A DNA stretch of 64,000 nt, from the NCBI GenBank assembly GCA_023213395.1, contig CM041465.1, positions 184,519,741-184,583,740 of the forward strand. Reading direction: 5' to 3'. The notes beneath the pieces were generated by a model, which saw only the letters and a program-made list of their open reading frames with translations, did not search any database and was not told the origin of the DNA. Origin of the DNA: Cycas panzhihuaensis. Lineage: Eukaryota > Cycadophyta. Both the position numbers and the translations under genes were made by a program. Below are positions 22,190 through 34,206 of this stretch, piece after piece; position 1 is the first letter of the stretch; every line of letters begins with the position of its first letter.

Positions 22190-24560
22190 TATTTATCTTG
22201 ACATTGAGGTTGTGTTGTAACCTTTCAAACTTTGATCTCCCAAGTGCTTTAGTAAAGATGTCTTCTACTTGGTGCTTAATCAATCAATACACTAAATCAA
22301 CTTCTCCATTTTGCACATGCTCACAAATGAAGTGATGATGGACCTTTATGTGTTTAGTTCTTGCATGAAAAACATGATTCTTGGTCATCTTTAAAACACT
22401 CAGATTGTCATAAAAGATGGTGGTGGAACATGTTTGATGAAGTCCAAGTTCTATAAGAATTCTGCATAACCAAATCACTTCAGTGGTGGCATGAAAAGCT
22501 GCTTTGCATTTAACTTTTATAAATGAGAGAGCAACATTTGGTTATTTTTTACAGCTCTAAGATATTATAACTGAGTTTATATCAAAGAAGTACCCTAACA
22601 TAGAATGGCGTGAGTCTTGGAAACTAGTCTAATCAACATCTATATGTATTTTTAGGATAGGATTGTTAACTAAGTTATAATAAAGGCCAAGCTAAAGTAT
22701 GTTGTAGATGTATTTGAGAATTCTAATGGAGACCTTTCAATGTGATACCTTGAGCTGTGATATGTACTTAGAACATATCCCAACTACATAAGAGATATCC
22801 AATCAAGTGTGAGTGAAGTAGATCAGACTCCTAACTAACTACCCATATAAGGTAGGATCAAAGGACTTATCTTGTTTATTTAGAGTTAGCTTGGTCCCTA
22901 TTTCAATTGGTATAGGTAAAGACTTGTAGTTTTCTATTCTAAACTACTATAGAAGTTCATTTTGAATACTTGGATTTTGACAAGAATATATGACCAAGTT
23001 CCTACCATACCTCAATACTAAGGAAATAATATAGCAACTCAAGGTCAATCATCTCAAAGTTACTTTTAAGTTTTGATTGGATCCAAGTTATTCCATTATC
23101 ATCATTTCTAGTTATTGCTAAGTTGTCCACATAAAGCACTATGATAGTGATCAAATTATCTCTAATCTAAATATACATATCAAGATTAGAGGGTAAACGA
23201 GTAAATCCATGCTACTTGAAGAAGGCATCAATCTTTGAATACTAGGCATGAGGTATCTGTTTTAATTTATAGAGGGCTTTTTTAAGCTTGTAAACTAGAT
23301 GTTCTTTTTCAGGCCAATTGAATTTGGTCACAAGTGACATAACCAAATAAAATATGGTCTGTTGGAAATGGGTGCATAGTTCTCTTTATAATCAATACCC
23401 TTTTATGACTTGAAACCTTTTATATCTAGGTGAGATTTGTGATGCTTAATAGTACCATTGGTATGATATTTTATCTTATAAAGCCATCGACAATTAATTG
23501 ACTTCTTTCTAGGTGGTAGTTTAGTTAGCTCCCATGTGTTATTCTTATTGATTGAGGTCATTTTTTCATCCATTGAAGCTTTTCACATTTGGTCTTTGAC
23601 TACCTCCTCAAGCATGGAAGGATCAAAGGTCTTAAGGACACATGCCATTAAGGCATAGTTTGTAGAATGCCTCATTCTAAACTCTCTCTTGGGAGAAATA
23701 GGAGGAGAAGGTGCATCCTTTATCAGTTGTTGTTACCCCTTAGGAGGTTGTTGAATACTAGTGAACTATACATGAAAATCATCTACATATATAGATGGTA
23801 TTATAGAGATGACATCTGATATTGAGGTTGAAGCTAATAGTACTAAAGATGGACTTGGCGTGTAGGATGTTGTTGGTACAGGTGGGTCAAGAATTGATGC
23901 TAGAGGTATATTTGGAATAATAATATCATTATTTACAATAAACTAAATCTATGAAGGGTCCAAGTTTAATGTTTCTTTAAAAAAAATAATATCTTGAGTG
24001 GTATACCCCTAATTTCCAACAAGGTCATATACCTTGTAATCTTTACATCTAGGCATATAATTAAGGAAGATGCATTTGAGGCTATTGTCATCTAACTTTT
24101 TCTTATTTTCTTTGGGGATGAACTTGTGAGTGATACAATCAAATATCCTTAAATGTGAGATGGTAGGATTTGTGCCTAACCAAGCCTTCTCAGGTGTGAT
24201 ATCTCTTACTACTATAGTGGTACTTTTGTTTTCGAGATATGCAATAGTGGAGAGAGTTTAATTCTAAAAATAGGTAGTAAGATTTATAATATTCAGCATA
24301 GCCTTTACCTTATTCACCAAAGTTAGGTTCATTCTTTCTACCACACTATTTTATTGGGGTATGCATGGAGCAGAGAATTGGTATTTGATCTTGATTCTTA
24401 ACAAAAATTGATGAATTAATTTAAAGTGTATTTTCCTCTATTATCTAATCTAAGCACCTTGATTGTTATGCCGCTTTTATTTTTAACTTCTACCTTGAAG
24501 TTCTTGAATTTCTTAAAATCTTCATATTTGTGTCAAAGAAAGTAGACTCAAACTTTTTTT
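22190..24560 (-). pseudogene. pol: Copia-A pol remnant (integrase, reverse transcriptase, RNase H)
   Basis: On the minus strand: integrase end (ITPEKAWLGTNPTISHLRIF, about 24210-24150), reverse transcriptase start (NNTWELTKLPPRKKSIDCRW, about 23555-23490), catalytic block LYVDNLAI at about 23122-23133 where YVDD has become YVDN, and RNase H (FYDNLSVLKMTKNHVFHART, about 22415-22355, then KHIKVHHHFICEHVQNGEVD). Many TAG/TAA stops are present. The loss of the second catalytic Asp and the stops make it inactive. Confidence 0.8.
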
Positions 24561-25765
24561 GAAGAATTATAACTAAAGGCCATGAAGAACATGTTAAAAA
24601 TAAGTGTTCAAAGATTACTTTTGAAACTACGATAAAAATATAAATGAAGTATGAGATGACTAAAATGATAAAACAATAAATGAATAAATAAAAGATAAAG
24701 TATGCACAATATAAAATACAACAAAGATATGGAAAAATAACCACCTTCTAAATTATTGCATTAGGCATGAATACATACTTATAGTACATTTGACCTCATA
24801 CTTGTCCAATAAGATATAAGAACCCTTAAGTCCATTAATGGGATGATTACATAAATAGGTGTGCATCACATGCATATATATTAATAACACAATATAAAAA
24901 TACCTATGAGAGACACTTAGCTAACATCAATCCCACATTAAACATTATGTTTTATTACCTACTAGTCTTTTGTGTCCATCATGCTCTCCCGAAACATCCA
25001 TTGTTATCAATCCTGTCATTCTCATAGCTCCTTGGACTTGGTGGTGATATGTTAAGTAGAAGTAAGGCACTATTCTAAGAATATACTACTTATTTGGCTT
25101 AGATTTTCTTAAGTTAATGCATGGTTTGATTTAAGTTTATATTTCAAAAAAAAAAAAAAAAGTCTTTTATTGCTATTTTTTAGATTTTATTTCTTTTGAT
25201 ATCTAGAGGTTTTATTAATCTCTTAGAATGATAAAATATATAAATCAAACTAAATTTGATTTTGATGTTTTTATCACATTAATAACATTATCTAGGGGCT
25301 ATTTTCAAGTATTGAACCAATTTCAATTCCTAGTTATAGTCCTTCCTAAAGTAATCACATCATTCTTGCTTATTCCATCTCCCAAATCTTAATAAGTTTG
25401 GCCCTACCAAGGGTTTGAATAGCATATCCCAAACTTTTAAGAGGAGGTGGAGTGATAAATAAGAAGGAATCTTTAAGCAAAGTAGTTTTTCTTTTGCATG
25501 CAAGGTTTACTTGGTACTATATAGTTATTATTGTAATCTTAGTTAATTTGTGGACTTATATTTAGGAGTTATTTTCATTGAATCAATTATTATCATAGTT
25601 ATATATTGTTTTCTTAGCTAATGAACAATAACTCAATATAAGGAGCATTAGAAAGAAGCAAAATTAGTCAGTTGTAATCTTCCACAAGGTACATATTTCT
25701 CATCTCAATACTCTTAACTTATTTGCTTAGTTTGAAGATCTCATAAGCAAGTAAAGAATAGAAAG
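24561..25765. other. AT-rich stretch between Copia-A and the proven Gypsy-2 3' LTR end
   Basis: It probably contains the ragged right end of Copia-A and the middle of the Gypsy-2 3' LTR. A poly-A run of about 16 bases lies near 25147. No coding sequence or second Copia-A LTR is visible. Confidence 0.4.
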
Positions 25766-26421
25766 GAAGGCAGAGTGAATGAATATTTTGTTTATTGATT
25801 ATATGCTTTGTTTTCCTTTTCCCTTCTTACATCCTCACACAAGAAAAAAATAGATATTTGGAAGTTAATAAAGTAAGTCTTGATCTTAAAACTTATGATT
25901 CTCTTCTATCCTTTCACTTTCTCTTGAGTACATTTAAAAGATTAGAAAAGAAAAGTAAAAGACTAAGCAATAGGATAAATGTAAGTACAACTTAAACACC
26001 TAGATATTCTTTGTCTCTTGTGATTAGTAGTATTTTGCTCTGATTCTTAAACCATTTAAGAAAACATAAAGTGAAATGGGAAGGAATCATATTTTGCATT
26101 TCATATGGTTTTATTGGTTGCATGTTTATTTTATGCTATATTAGTTCAAATTAAGAATGTATACTAGTTTATGCATCTAATATTAGCTTGTTGATACTTA
26201 ATTTAAACAAATTAGATTTAGATTTATCTCTTTTTAATGTGTATACAAAACATATTATAACATGCATTCATTTAATTTCTTCTCTATAGATTGAACTCAA
26301 AAGTAGATAAGATCCCATTTTAGGGATTGGTTAAAAGGGTTACTCCTTGAGACCAATTACTCTAGTTTTCTCTAATCATAGAGTTACTCTAAGGTAATTG
26401 GCCCCAAGCTAGTAAACCAAT
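25766..26421 (+). repeat. 3' LTR of Gypsy-2, right end
   Basis: It aligns with 7884-8521 from GAAGGCAGAGTGAAT to AAACCA. Because this copy is uninterrupted at the matching point, it shows that Gypsy-1 entered the other copy at the site gaagg. It could alternatively be the 5' LTR of Gypsy-3; the high similarity to the left copy, against poor protein similarity of the two internal regions, argues for one element. Confidence 0.65.
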
Positions 26422-26639
26422 TATATAGGTGCAAGTGACTATCCTCTTACTAAAGATTCTATATATCCCTAAGGGGTGGTGTCTTACCCAGTCATTCCTA
26501 CTCCATAGGTCTACATTATAGGGCCTTATCTAACTAAGCCTAAAGCCAATATAATCCCTCCTACACGTAACCTTAGATCTTAACCTTTATGGTTGAATAT
26601 ACAACAAGTCCATAGCCTTAAATACAACTTCACTGTCCT

Positions 26640-27260
26640 TATTGTTCTTCATTACCAATGAGATCCTATCTAGATTATAAAAAGTACTCCTTTCTAAAAG
26701 TGGTCCTTATGTATCCACTTCCTTACATCATACCAAAGCTTCTAAAGTTTTATAAAGAGGTAAGGAAGGATCTTGCTGGCCATGTTTAAGATCTTACTCT
26801 AGCTTATTCATATTACCTTCTATATGGCTATGCTATGATAAGAATCTTTCTAAAAGGCTTACTAGGCAATGCTCAGAAATGGTTCTATAGGTTACTTGAC
26901 ACCTCCATCTTTTCCTTCTAGTAGCTCTTTGATATATTTATTAACAACTTTAATATAATTCACTTGTTTGAGACTGGGGTAAAAGTCCTTTTTCTCTATA
27001 AAATAAAGCATTAAAAAATCTAGTCAAAACTTTATATATAGGTTTTAGGAGCTAGTTTACATATACTAAAGGCCTCTAGTAGGTGATATCCAAAGAGTCA
27101 TTTGGAATAACCCCTTTAGGTAAAGTTACCTTATCCATGACTCTTAAAGGCAAAAGGATCATGACTAAATTGACCATTACAAATATATATATTAAGTATA
27201 ACATGTTATTAGGTAGGCTTATATAAACTAAATATCAATAGTATGCTCATATTTCTTTGG
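26640..27260 (+). pseudogene. gag: Gag and protease remnants of Gypsy-3
   Basis: Gag blocks read YAMIRIFLKGLLGNAQKWFY and RLLDTSIFSF, then LFDIFINNFN (about 26825-26960), which is the Gag core order seen in Gypsy-1. The protease is reduced to its C-terminal half: VTLSMTLKGKRIMTKLTITN and KYNMLLGRL at about 27125-27225, matching LSLTLGGKTVSVEVAV and YNLLLGRPW. The DxGS active-site block is not readable. Confidence 0.6.
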
Positions 27261-27700
27261 CCAAATTTAATTAATATGTGATAGAGAGGTCAAGTAGTTA
27301 GGCACAACTACAAAACCTATCAAGATTATGTTTCTACAATCAACATTATCCTAGATAATAATTGCTCTAAGCCTCCCTTCATTATAGTTGGCTTTAGTTA
27401 ATATTGCTTGATCGAGCTACCCAACATAGGTGGTGTACTCAAAGTAAAGGGAGTTAACATGATTACTAAGTCCATTTAGAACCTTTGACTATTTTAAAAA
27501 TAATAAATGTATCTTAGAACACCTATTAGGGTTGTCACCTAGCTTACCTCTAATTACTATAAACTTAATTTTTCCAAGTTCATTCGCCCATATTCACACT
27601 TGGCCTTTGAGGATCATGGTGGCCCTAAAGCCCTTCCTTCTATTGATCTCATACCTTCTCACTTTGAGGAGGGTAGTACACTATTGCTAGGGAAGATAAT
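27261..27700 (+). other. Gypsy-3 spacer between protease and reverse transcriptase
   Basis: Degraded sequence in the position of the Gypsy-2 spacer at 11881-12950. No domain recognised. Confidence 0.35.
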
Positions 27701-29214
27701 TAATATAGACCTTAGAATTATTGATGATCCCTAAATCATCAAAGTAGGGGTTAAGTTCTCCCTAGAGAAGATCCAATAAATCAGAGAACTCCATATAGTG
27801 TTTTGATTTATTTTAATATAGGAATATTCTAATGTAAAGGGACTCTAACTAGATGTGGTTATCTATAATATTACTATAATCCATAGTGCCATGTCTAGTG
27901 CCAACAATGATAGCCCTTTCACCCTTGTATCTTGGCTACCATCAAGTTAGAGGTCAAAAAATTACTTAAGGCCAAGTTTATTGAGTTTATAGGCCACCCT
28001 CAGTGGGTGTCTAACATTATCCCAATCATTAAGAAGAATTGTGTAGTATGTATTTATATTGATTTTTGAGATATCAATGATGCATATCTAAAGGAAAATT
28101 TTCTTATGACCTTAATCAACTAAACCCTTGAATAATATACTAACTTTGAGGTCATGTCCCTCATGGATAATTTCTTATGTTATACTAAAATATTCATATG
28201 CCCTAAGGACTATCACATGGTTACTTTGATCACTCTATAGGGGAACTTCATCTATAAGGTTATACCTTTCAATGTCAAGAATAGAAATGTTATCTATTAA
28301 TGATCCATGTATTATATCTTCCATTACTTAATTGGTAAGACCATAGAAGTCTACTTGAATGACCTATTAGGTCTCTCTAGGAGCTATAAAGACCATATAT
28401 ATGGCCTCTCATTAATGTTTGAGAGGTGGAAAAAGTACTAGTTATGTCTAAATCCTCTCAAGTTCATCTTTTCTATAACTTCTAATAAAATTCTAGATAA
28501 TACCATCTCTAAGGAGGGCACTAGAATTGACCTTGATAAAGTCAAAGCCATTGTAGAAATACCCCTACTTACAACCCAAAAGTGAGCTAACTCCTTCTTA
28601 ATGTAATTGGGTTTCTTACATGGGTTCCTTATAAACTTTACATTCAATGATAATCCTATGACCAATTTTCTCAAGAAAGCTACCCTAATTCTCTAGACTT
28701 TAAAAGTATAGTAATATTTTAACAATATTAAATAAGGCTTAATCTTTGCTCTTGTTTTAGTTCCACCTAGATTTGATAGGTGTTTCATTCTACATACTTC
28801 TACTATCAAAGAGTCACTTGGGACCATGCTTGGTTAAGAAGATGATTTCAATTATAAATACACTATCTATTTTATCAATAAAAATTTAGTTAGCGTAAAG
28901 ATGAACTATACAATCACTAAGAAGGAACCCAACTTTGGTCTTTTCCACTAAGAAACTAAGGTATTACATATTAGGAAACATCACTTAGGTAATTGATTAA
29001 ACAAACCTCATCCATCTCCTTCTTATAAATACTAATGTGACTAGTCGATTGAGAAAATGGGCCATGTTCCTTTAAAGGTTTGATCTTGAAATAGTTAATT
29101 ATAAGTTTAATAAGGAAATAACTATAGTAGAGTAATTACTAACCTCATCCTTTTCCAATGAGTTTGATAAGGAGCTAGATGAGTTTTTACCTATGAGTAT
29201 ATTTTCTGTATTAA
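27701..29214 (+). pseudogene. pol: Reverse transcriptase and RNase H remnant of Gypsy-3
   Basis: Readable blocks: KLLKAKFIEFIGHPQWVSNI (about 27960-28020), DINDAYLKENF, EVMSLMDNF, YLND at 28352-28363 where YLDD is expected, then RNase H pieces FILHTSTIKESLGTMLG (about 28790) and LVSVKMNY. The change of a catalytic Asp to Asn, together with many stops, shows that the copy is dead. The reading ends just before the LTR-4 insertion; the matching part of Gypsy-2 lies at about 14460. Confidence 0.75.
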
Positions 29215-29644
29215 TGTTAGATAATAATATCTAATTATAATAGATGTTATCCCTAACCAATTCTATAGTCTCTCAATATCACATGAATATTATATTGTAG
29301 TCACCTTAACATGTGTATCACTTACAAAGTATACCAATACATGAAGGTTGACCTTAGAGGGTTCTCTACATGAGGTGAGGTGTTCTATAAATATATACAT
29401 AATTCTTTTAATAAGATGAAAATTGGCTATTCTTCTACATATCCATTATAATTATACTTGTATATATTCATCTTACTATGTATCATTTGTTCATCTTACA
29501 CTCATCTCCTTTGTCTATTATATGTCCTTATTAGATCCAATTTTCACAATTCATTACTTCTACTTATTATCTCCAACATATTAGTATCAAAATATCATCC
29601 ACAAATTTAATATAATAGTATCAAAGTGAATATCATAACCAATA
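29215..29644 (+). repeat. 5' LTR of LTR-4
   Basis: It starts TGTTAGATAATAAT and aligns with 48574-48996 throughout, for example in CATTTGTTCATCTTACACTCA. Near its right end are two primer-site-like motifs (29581-29596 and 29616-29628) that also occur, decayed, in the other LTR. Confidence 0.75.
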
Positions 29645-29646
29645 TA

Positions 29647-29660
29647 TTAGTATTAAAGCC
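29647..29660 (+). other. Primer binding site of LTR-4
   Basis: TTAGTATTAAAGCC followed by CATGG is a decayed form of TTGGTATCAGAGCC, the complement of the initiator tRNA-Met 3' end. It is the third such motif in a row: the previous two start at 29581 and 29616, roughly 32-34 bases apart. Confidence 0.6.
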
Positions 29661-29821
29661 CATGGTTGAATCCTTTGGAAGACTTATGCAGAGCCTATTT
29701 TTTAAAATATTTTTTAGAGTAAATTTTAATGCTATTTTTAGAATCCTTATAGTGCCTTTTTAGTGACCTACATCATGTCTTTTTGAAAAAAAAATTCAAT
29801 ATTTTTAGAGCTATTTTTTAA

Positions 29822-29839
29822 CATTGCTGATGTAAGTTT
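29822..29839. repeat. Target-site duplication of the LINE, left copy
   Basis: CATTGCTGATGTAAGTTT is repeated exactly at 36472-36489, directly flanking the LINE. Confidence 0.9.
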
Positions 29840-30000
29840 TTTTTGATAAGGTAAAAATGAATTATAAGTGGGTTTGAAGCAGGGTCCCACAACCTAGTAC
29901 ATCAATAATCTTTGAGCTTTCCCGTTATAGATAACTGTGACATCCCCATAGTCTAGGAAATGAAACAATTTCGCAAGGACAAGCCCCATGGCTAGCTATC

Positions 30001-33000
30001 TCAGATCCTATCCTTATCAACCGGAACCATGAGATCCTCAGGAAAATCAAACCTCCAAATGGTGTCTTCCTTTTGTCTAACCCCCCAATTTGCCCAAAAG
30101 TCAGCCGCTTTGTTTCCCTCTCTTAATGTGTGCTTTATCTGGACTTCTTCCAGTCCCTTAAGACTCTCCTTCGCGTCATTGATCATGGTTTGAAATCTCC
30201 AATTCAGAAGGGCTGATCCTTTCAGCGAATTAATAACCGTCTCTAAGTCTCTCTCAATTACCAAATGCCTAGACCCTCCAACTAGGGCTAAGTCAATGGC
30301 TTTAATCATGGCATTCATTTCCGTAAAATGGTTCATTTGGTGATCATAATATTCTGTGAAGGCCCAAATAGGGTTACTAAGATTGTCTCTACATATACCC
30401 CCTCCCCCAGCCTCTCTTGGGTTCCCCTTTGATGCACCGTCAAAATTAATTTTTACCCAAGATTCCTGAGGAGGCGACCAGTGATTAAGTCTTACCTTGG
30501 TGGCCTCATATAGTGGCTCTATATCCCACTTTAATAGGATCATATTATCTATCAGGGTGGTATGTTTTTCCTTAATGTTTCTAACATTTTCCCTGATGTT
30601 AATGGAGATTTTTCTGAAGATAGTGTACTGGTCCATCTGTCTCCCTTGGAAGATTCTTCAATTTCTCTCCTTCCATATGTTCCACGATAATATTAGAAAT
30701 GCACTCTTCCAGATGTTGCTTAAGACTTTGCTTCTGAATGGACTTTGCTAAGCAAATCATTGGTCAACTGCCTTTTCAGAAAAGGTCCATCAAACCTCTA
30801 GTTTATCTAATAGCAACCCCCATGCTTCTCTCGAATATGGGCACCCAAGTAGAATGTGGTCCAAGGATTCTTCCTCTTTGCAACACAGAATGCATCTGTT
30901 AGTCATATGGAAGCCTCTCTTTTTAAGGTTATCCATAGTAAGGATTTTATTCCTTAAACAGATCCACCAAAAAATTGTAATCTTAGGGATAAGTGAGAGC
31001 TTCCATATGCCTTCCAGTAATTCATTCTTCTGATCTCCTCTAACCAAGCATAAGAAATAGTAATGCCCCCAGATAGGCTTAAGGGCCACACCACAGTGTC
31101 TGAGGAGGGTATCCTAGGGATGTAACATTTATCCAGAATCCTTTTGATTTTGGAGAGGCCATCCTAGAGAAGTTTCTCCTCCTGGAATTCCTCAAAATTT
31201 ATCTAGCTTCTTTCTCTCCCTGTCCCCATCTAATACTCCTTCACTAAGGAGCCATATTTCCTCACACAGGGCTCCTGGATGGGGGTAAGGTCTGGGAATA
31301 GTTTTAAGGCCTTGTCACAGCACCACGCATCCTCCCAGAACTTAATGGTGCTTCCATCACCCAATCTCCATTTTAACCCCTCTGTAACAGCATTCCATGC
31401 TTTTAGGATGCTTCTCCATATGACTTAACTAACCATAGGAGGAAGGATTTCGGTGAGAGAACCACCTTGAAGATATTTCCATGTGAGAATCTTCTCCCAT
31501 AGTTTCTCTCCCCCTTTAACAAGATGCCAACCCAGTTTGGCCCCTAGAGGAGCATTAAAAGCTGGGACCCTTCTCAAGTTAAGGCCACCAACCCATTTCA
31601 GAGAACAAACATTTTTCCATCTCACCAGGTGTATCCTATCTTTGTCCTCTACCCCAGACCATAGGAATCTCTTCTGGATGGTTTCTAAAGTAGCCGAGAT
31701 TCTAGATGACAATCTAAAGATAGACATCCAGTATACTGGAATACTCTGGAGTGTAGAAGCCACTAGGTGTAACTTTCCAGCTAGACTTAGGAGAGCGTCT
31801 TTCCAACCTGCTAGCTTCCTTTGCATCCTATCGATAAGGGGATTCCAAATATCCTTGGACATTTTTGCATTGTAGAGAGGTAAACCAAGGTAGGTTGTGG
31901 GGAGCTTCTTGATGCCCATCTCTAAAATCCTACTTATCCTACCCTGGGTACCCCACGGGGTGTTTATAAAGTAGACGCTACTCTTGTTCAAGCTGATCTT
32001 CTGGTTTGTAGCCCTCTCAAAATATCCTAAGATCTCCTTAAATTTACATGCCTCTTTGATGGTTGCCTTCCCTAAAAAGATATTATCATCAACAAATTGG
32101 TGGTGGACAACATTGTCCACTCCTGATGTCAGTTTTATACCTTTAATAATCCCTTGTCTTCTGGTAGCCTCCATAGTTCTACCCAATATTTTAGCCATAG
32201 TTATGTAAAGAAAGGGGGAGAGAGGGTCACCTTGTCTCAACCCCCTAAAGCCTGGGAAAAACCTGGAAGAGGATTCATTGATAATGATTGAGTATTGCGG
32301 GCTACCTATGCAGAGATTGATCAAAGTCCAGCATATATCTCCAAAGCCAAATGGCTCTAAGCATTCTAAGAGGGAAATCCCAAGAGACCCTGTCGAAGGC
32401 CTTTGTAAGGTTAATCTTAATGAGCATCGTAGGCTCCTTCCTTTCCTTAACTGAATGGATTATTTTGTGGACCACTATGAAGCCATCATAGATCTGTTTG
32501 CCCTGGAGGAAACCATCCTGGTTCTGAGAGATGATATTTGGCATGAGCTTCTTTAGTTTATTGGTCAGAACCTTGGTTAAGATCTTATATTTGACATTGC
32601 AAAGACTAATAGGCTAGTACTCCTCCATTTTCTTCGCCCCTTCTTTTCTTGGGATGAGAATAAGGAATGTTGTTAGCCATTCCTGAAGAATCTTATGATT
32701 TGTATAGAATTCTTGCAGAGCCTCCATGAGATCACTCTTTATGATATCCCAAAACTCCTGAAAGAACCCCAAAGGAAAACTATTGGGGCCCAGAGCTTTG
32801 TCTCTCTTCATATCAAAGAGATCCTTTCTAACCTCATCCTATGAAAAAGGGGCTGTCAGCCTTGCATTTTAAGAATCGTTCACTAGTCTGGGAATGTTTT
32901 TTAAAAAGTCTTTCCTTCTGTCCTTGTCACCATCCTGCAGCTCTGTAAATAAGTCTGAGAAGTAATCTCTAGCCAGTTCCTTCATGTCCTTCATGGTACT

Positions 33001-34174
33001 TACTATTAGGCAGTCTTCTCTTTGGAGGTTGGTTATTCTATTGCTAGCTCTATGCTTTGCAGTGGTCATGTGAAAGAATTTGGTGTTTCTGTCTCCTTCA
33101 GCCAATCATAATGCCCTGGAATTTTGTCTCCAGTGTATTTCCTCTCTGATGAGGATCTCCTCTAAACTCTCGACCAACTCCTTCTCGGTCTTATCGAGAG
33201 CTATAGATCTGCCCTCCTGCTATATCCTATCCCCTATCACTTGTATGCCCAAGATGGTTTTATCCTTGAGTACTTGTATGTTTTGAAAAACTTCCTTGTT
33301 CCATACTTTTATTTGCCTTTTTACCCAATCTAATTTCTTTGAGAATCTATACATAGCATGGCCTCAAATTTGAACACCCCACCATTCCTCAATCTTGTTG
33401 CAGAGGTCAGGGTGTCTTAGCCACATCATTTCAAACCTGAAAGGAGACCCATTAAATTTTTCCAAGTCTGAGAATTGAAATGGAAGTGGAGAGTGATCAG
33501 AATTTAATCTCAGCAAAGCCTCCAGGGAAAAATCCTTAAAACTTCTTAGCTAGTCATAATTGACCAATACCCTATCTAGTCTGATTTAGATTAGACGTCC
33601 CCCAATATGCTTGTTAGACCATGTATATGAAGCCCTCCTAAGCTTCACATCCTCCAAACCCCCTTGTTGCAGGAAGCCCCCGAACTCATTCATGCTACTG
33701 GTCCAACCTTCTGTACCCCCTCTTTTATCACCTGGGCACAATGCCATATTGAAATCTCCCGCCAACAACTAAGGGGCTCCATAGTCCCTATGGACTTCTA
33801 ATATCTTGTCCTATAACCTCTTCCTGGCCTCTTGAAGGTTTGGGGCATAGACGTTGGTGACTAGCCACCTGAGATTGTTACTTTAGTGAGTGAGCCACAA
33901 AGAGACAAAGGAATCCTCCACCAAGTGAATTTCTCCAGACCAAACATTCGAGCCCCATAGCACCATTAGACCCCCAACTCCTTGAGTATAACCAACATCT
34001 ATACCCTCCACTTTCCTCCATATTTTATTTTTGATCCTTGGGCTATTTACCTTCCTTAACTTTGTTTCCTATAAAAAACATTAAATCTGGGCGGTGCCTA
34101 ACCCTCATATCCCTAACAATTTTCTGTTTCGAGGGGGCATTCAGTCCCCTAACATTCCACAATATTATTTTCAT
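30001..34174 (-). pseudogene. LINE ORF2: endonuclease, reverse transcriptase, zinc finger, RNase H
   Basis: ORF2 nicks the target and copies the LINE RNA there. The start at 34174 gives MKIILWNVRGLN, the usual beginning of the apurinic-like endonuclease, followed by AGDFNMALCPGDKRGG (about 33765). Reverse transcriptase blocks include KALGPNSFPLGFFQEFW (about 32800), QDGFLQGKQIYDGF (about 32520), GLRQGDPLSPFLY (about 32245) and FVDD at 32085-32096. A zf-RVT block follows, ending CILCCKEEESLDHILLGCPY (about 30890-30830). The C-terminal RNase H (30500-30020) keeps its acidic residues in INFDGASKGNP, EMNAMIKAIDLAL, IERDLE and NKAADFWAN. Several TAG stops and at least one frame change interrupt it; the last 211 codons (30636-30001) are intact. 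Confidence 0.9.
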
Positions 34175-34206
34175 CTCTTTCTTCTTTGCTTCTAGACTTT
34201 TCCAGT

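Larger units (their letters stand above)
21901..24560 (-). mobile_element. Copia-A: antisense Ty1/copia element, truncated at its 5' end
   Basis: A minus-strand copia pol remnant ends at a single LTR of about 269 bp on its left. Integrase, reverse transcriptase and RNase H are readable, but I find no gag, no primer binding site and no second LTR to the right, so the 5' half is missing. Its pol resembles that of Copia-C (59177-63465), for example EEVVKDQM in both. Confidence 0.7.
7884..26421 (+). mobile_element. Gypsy-2: old Ty3/gypsy element, nested host of Gypsy-1 and Copia-A
   Basis: 7884-8521 and about 25766-26421 are clearly similar along their length and both end in AAACCA. Internal sequence with gag, protease, reverse transcriptase, RNase H and integrase lies between them. 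The LTR copies are far more alike than Gypsy-2 and Gypsy-3 proteins are to each other, so I take the two copies as the LTRs of one element rather than as 5' LTRs of two elements. Gypsy-1 interrupts the 5' LTR and Copia-A lies in or beside the 3' LTR. The long stretch between integrase and 3' LTR is typical of Tat/Ogre-type elements. Many in-frame TAG and TAA stops make it dead. Confidence 0.7.
26422..29214 (+). mobile_element. Gypsy-3, left fragment: gag to RNase H
   Basis: This is a third Ty3/gypsy element in plus orientation, more decayed than Gypsy-2. It breaks off at 29214, where LTR-4 begins, and its integrase resumes at about 49000 past the right LTR of LTR-4. Its own LTRs are not identified; the 5' end is cut by Gypsy-2. 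Confidence 0.7.

Noticed and set aside
25766-26421. Reading this as the 5' LTR of Gypsy-3
   Set aside because: It was my first reading. The match to 7884-8521 is much closer than the protein match between Gypsy-2 and Gypsy-3, and no convincing primer site follows 26421. It remains possible at lower probability.
31483-31875. Plus-strand frames overlapping the LINE
   Set aside because: They are the reverse of ORF2 reverse transcriptase, which has clear motifs on the minus strand.
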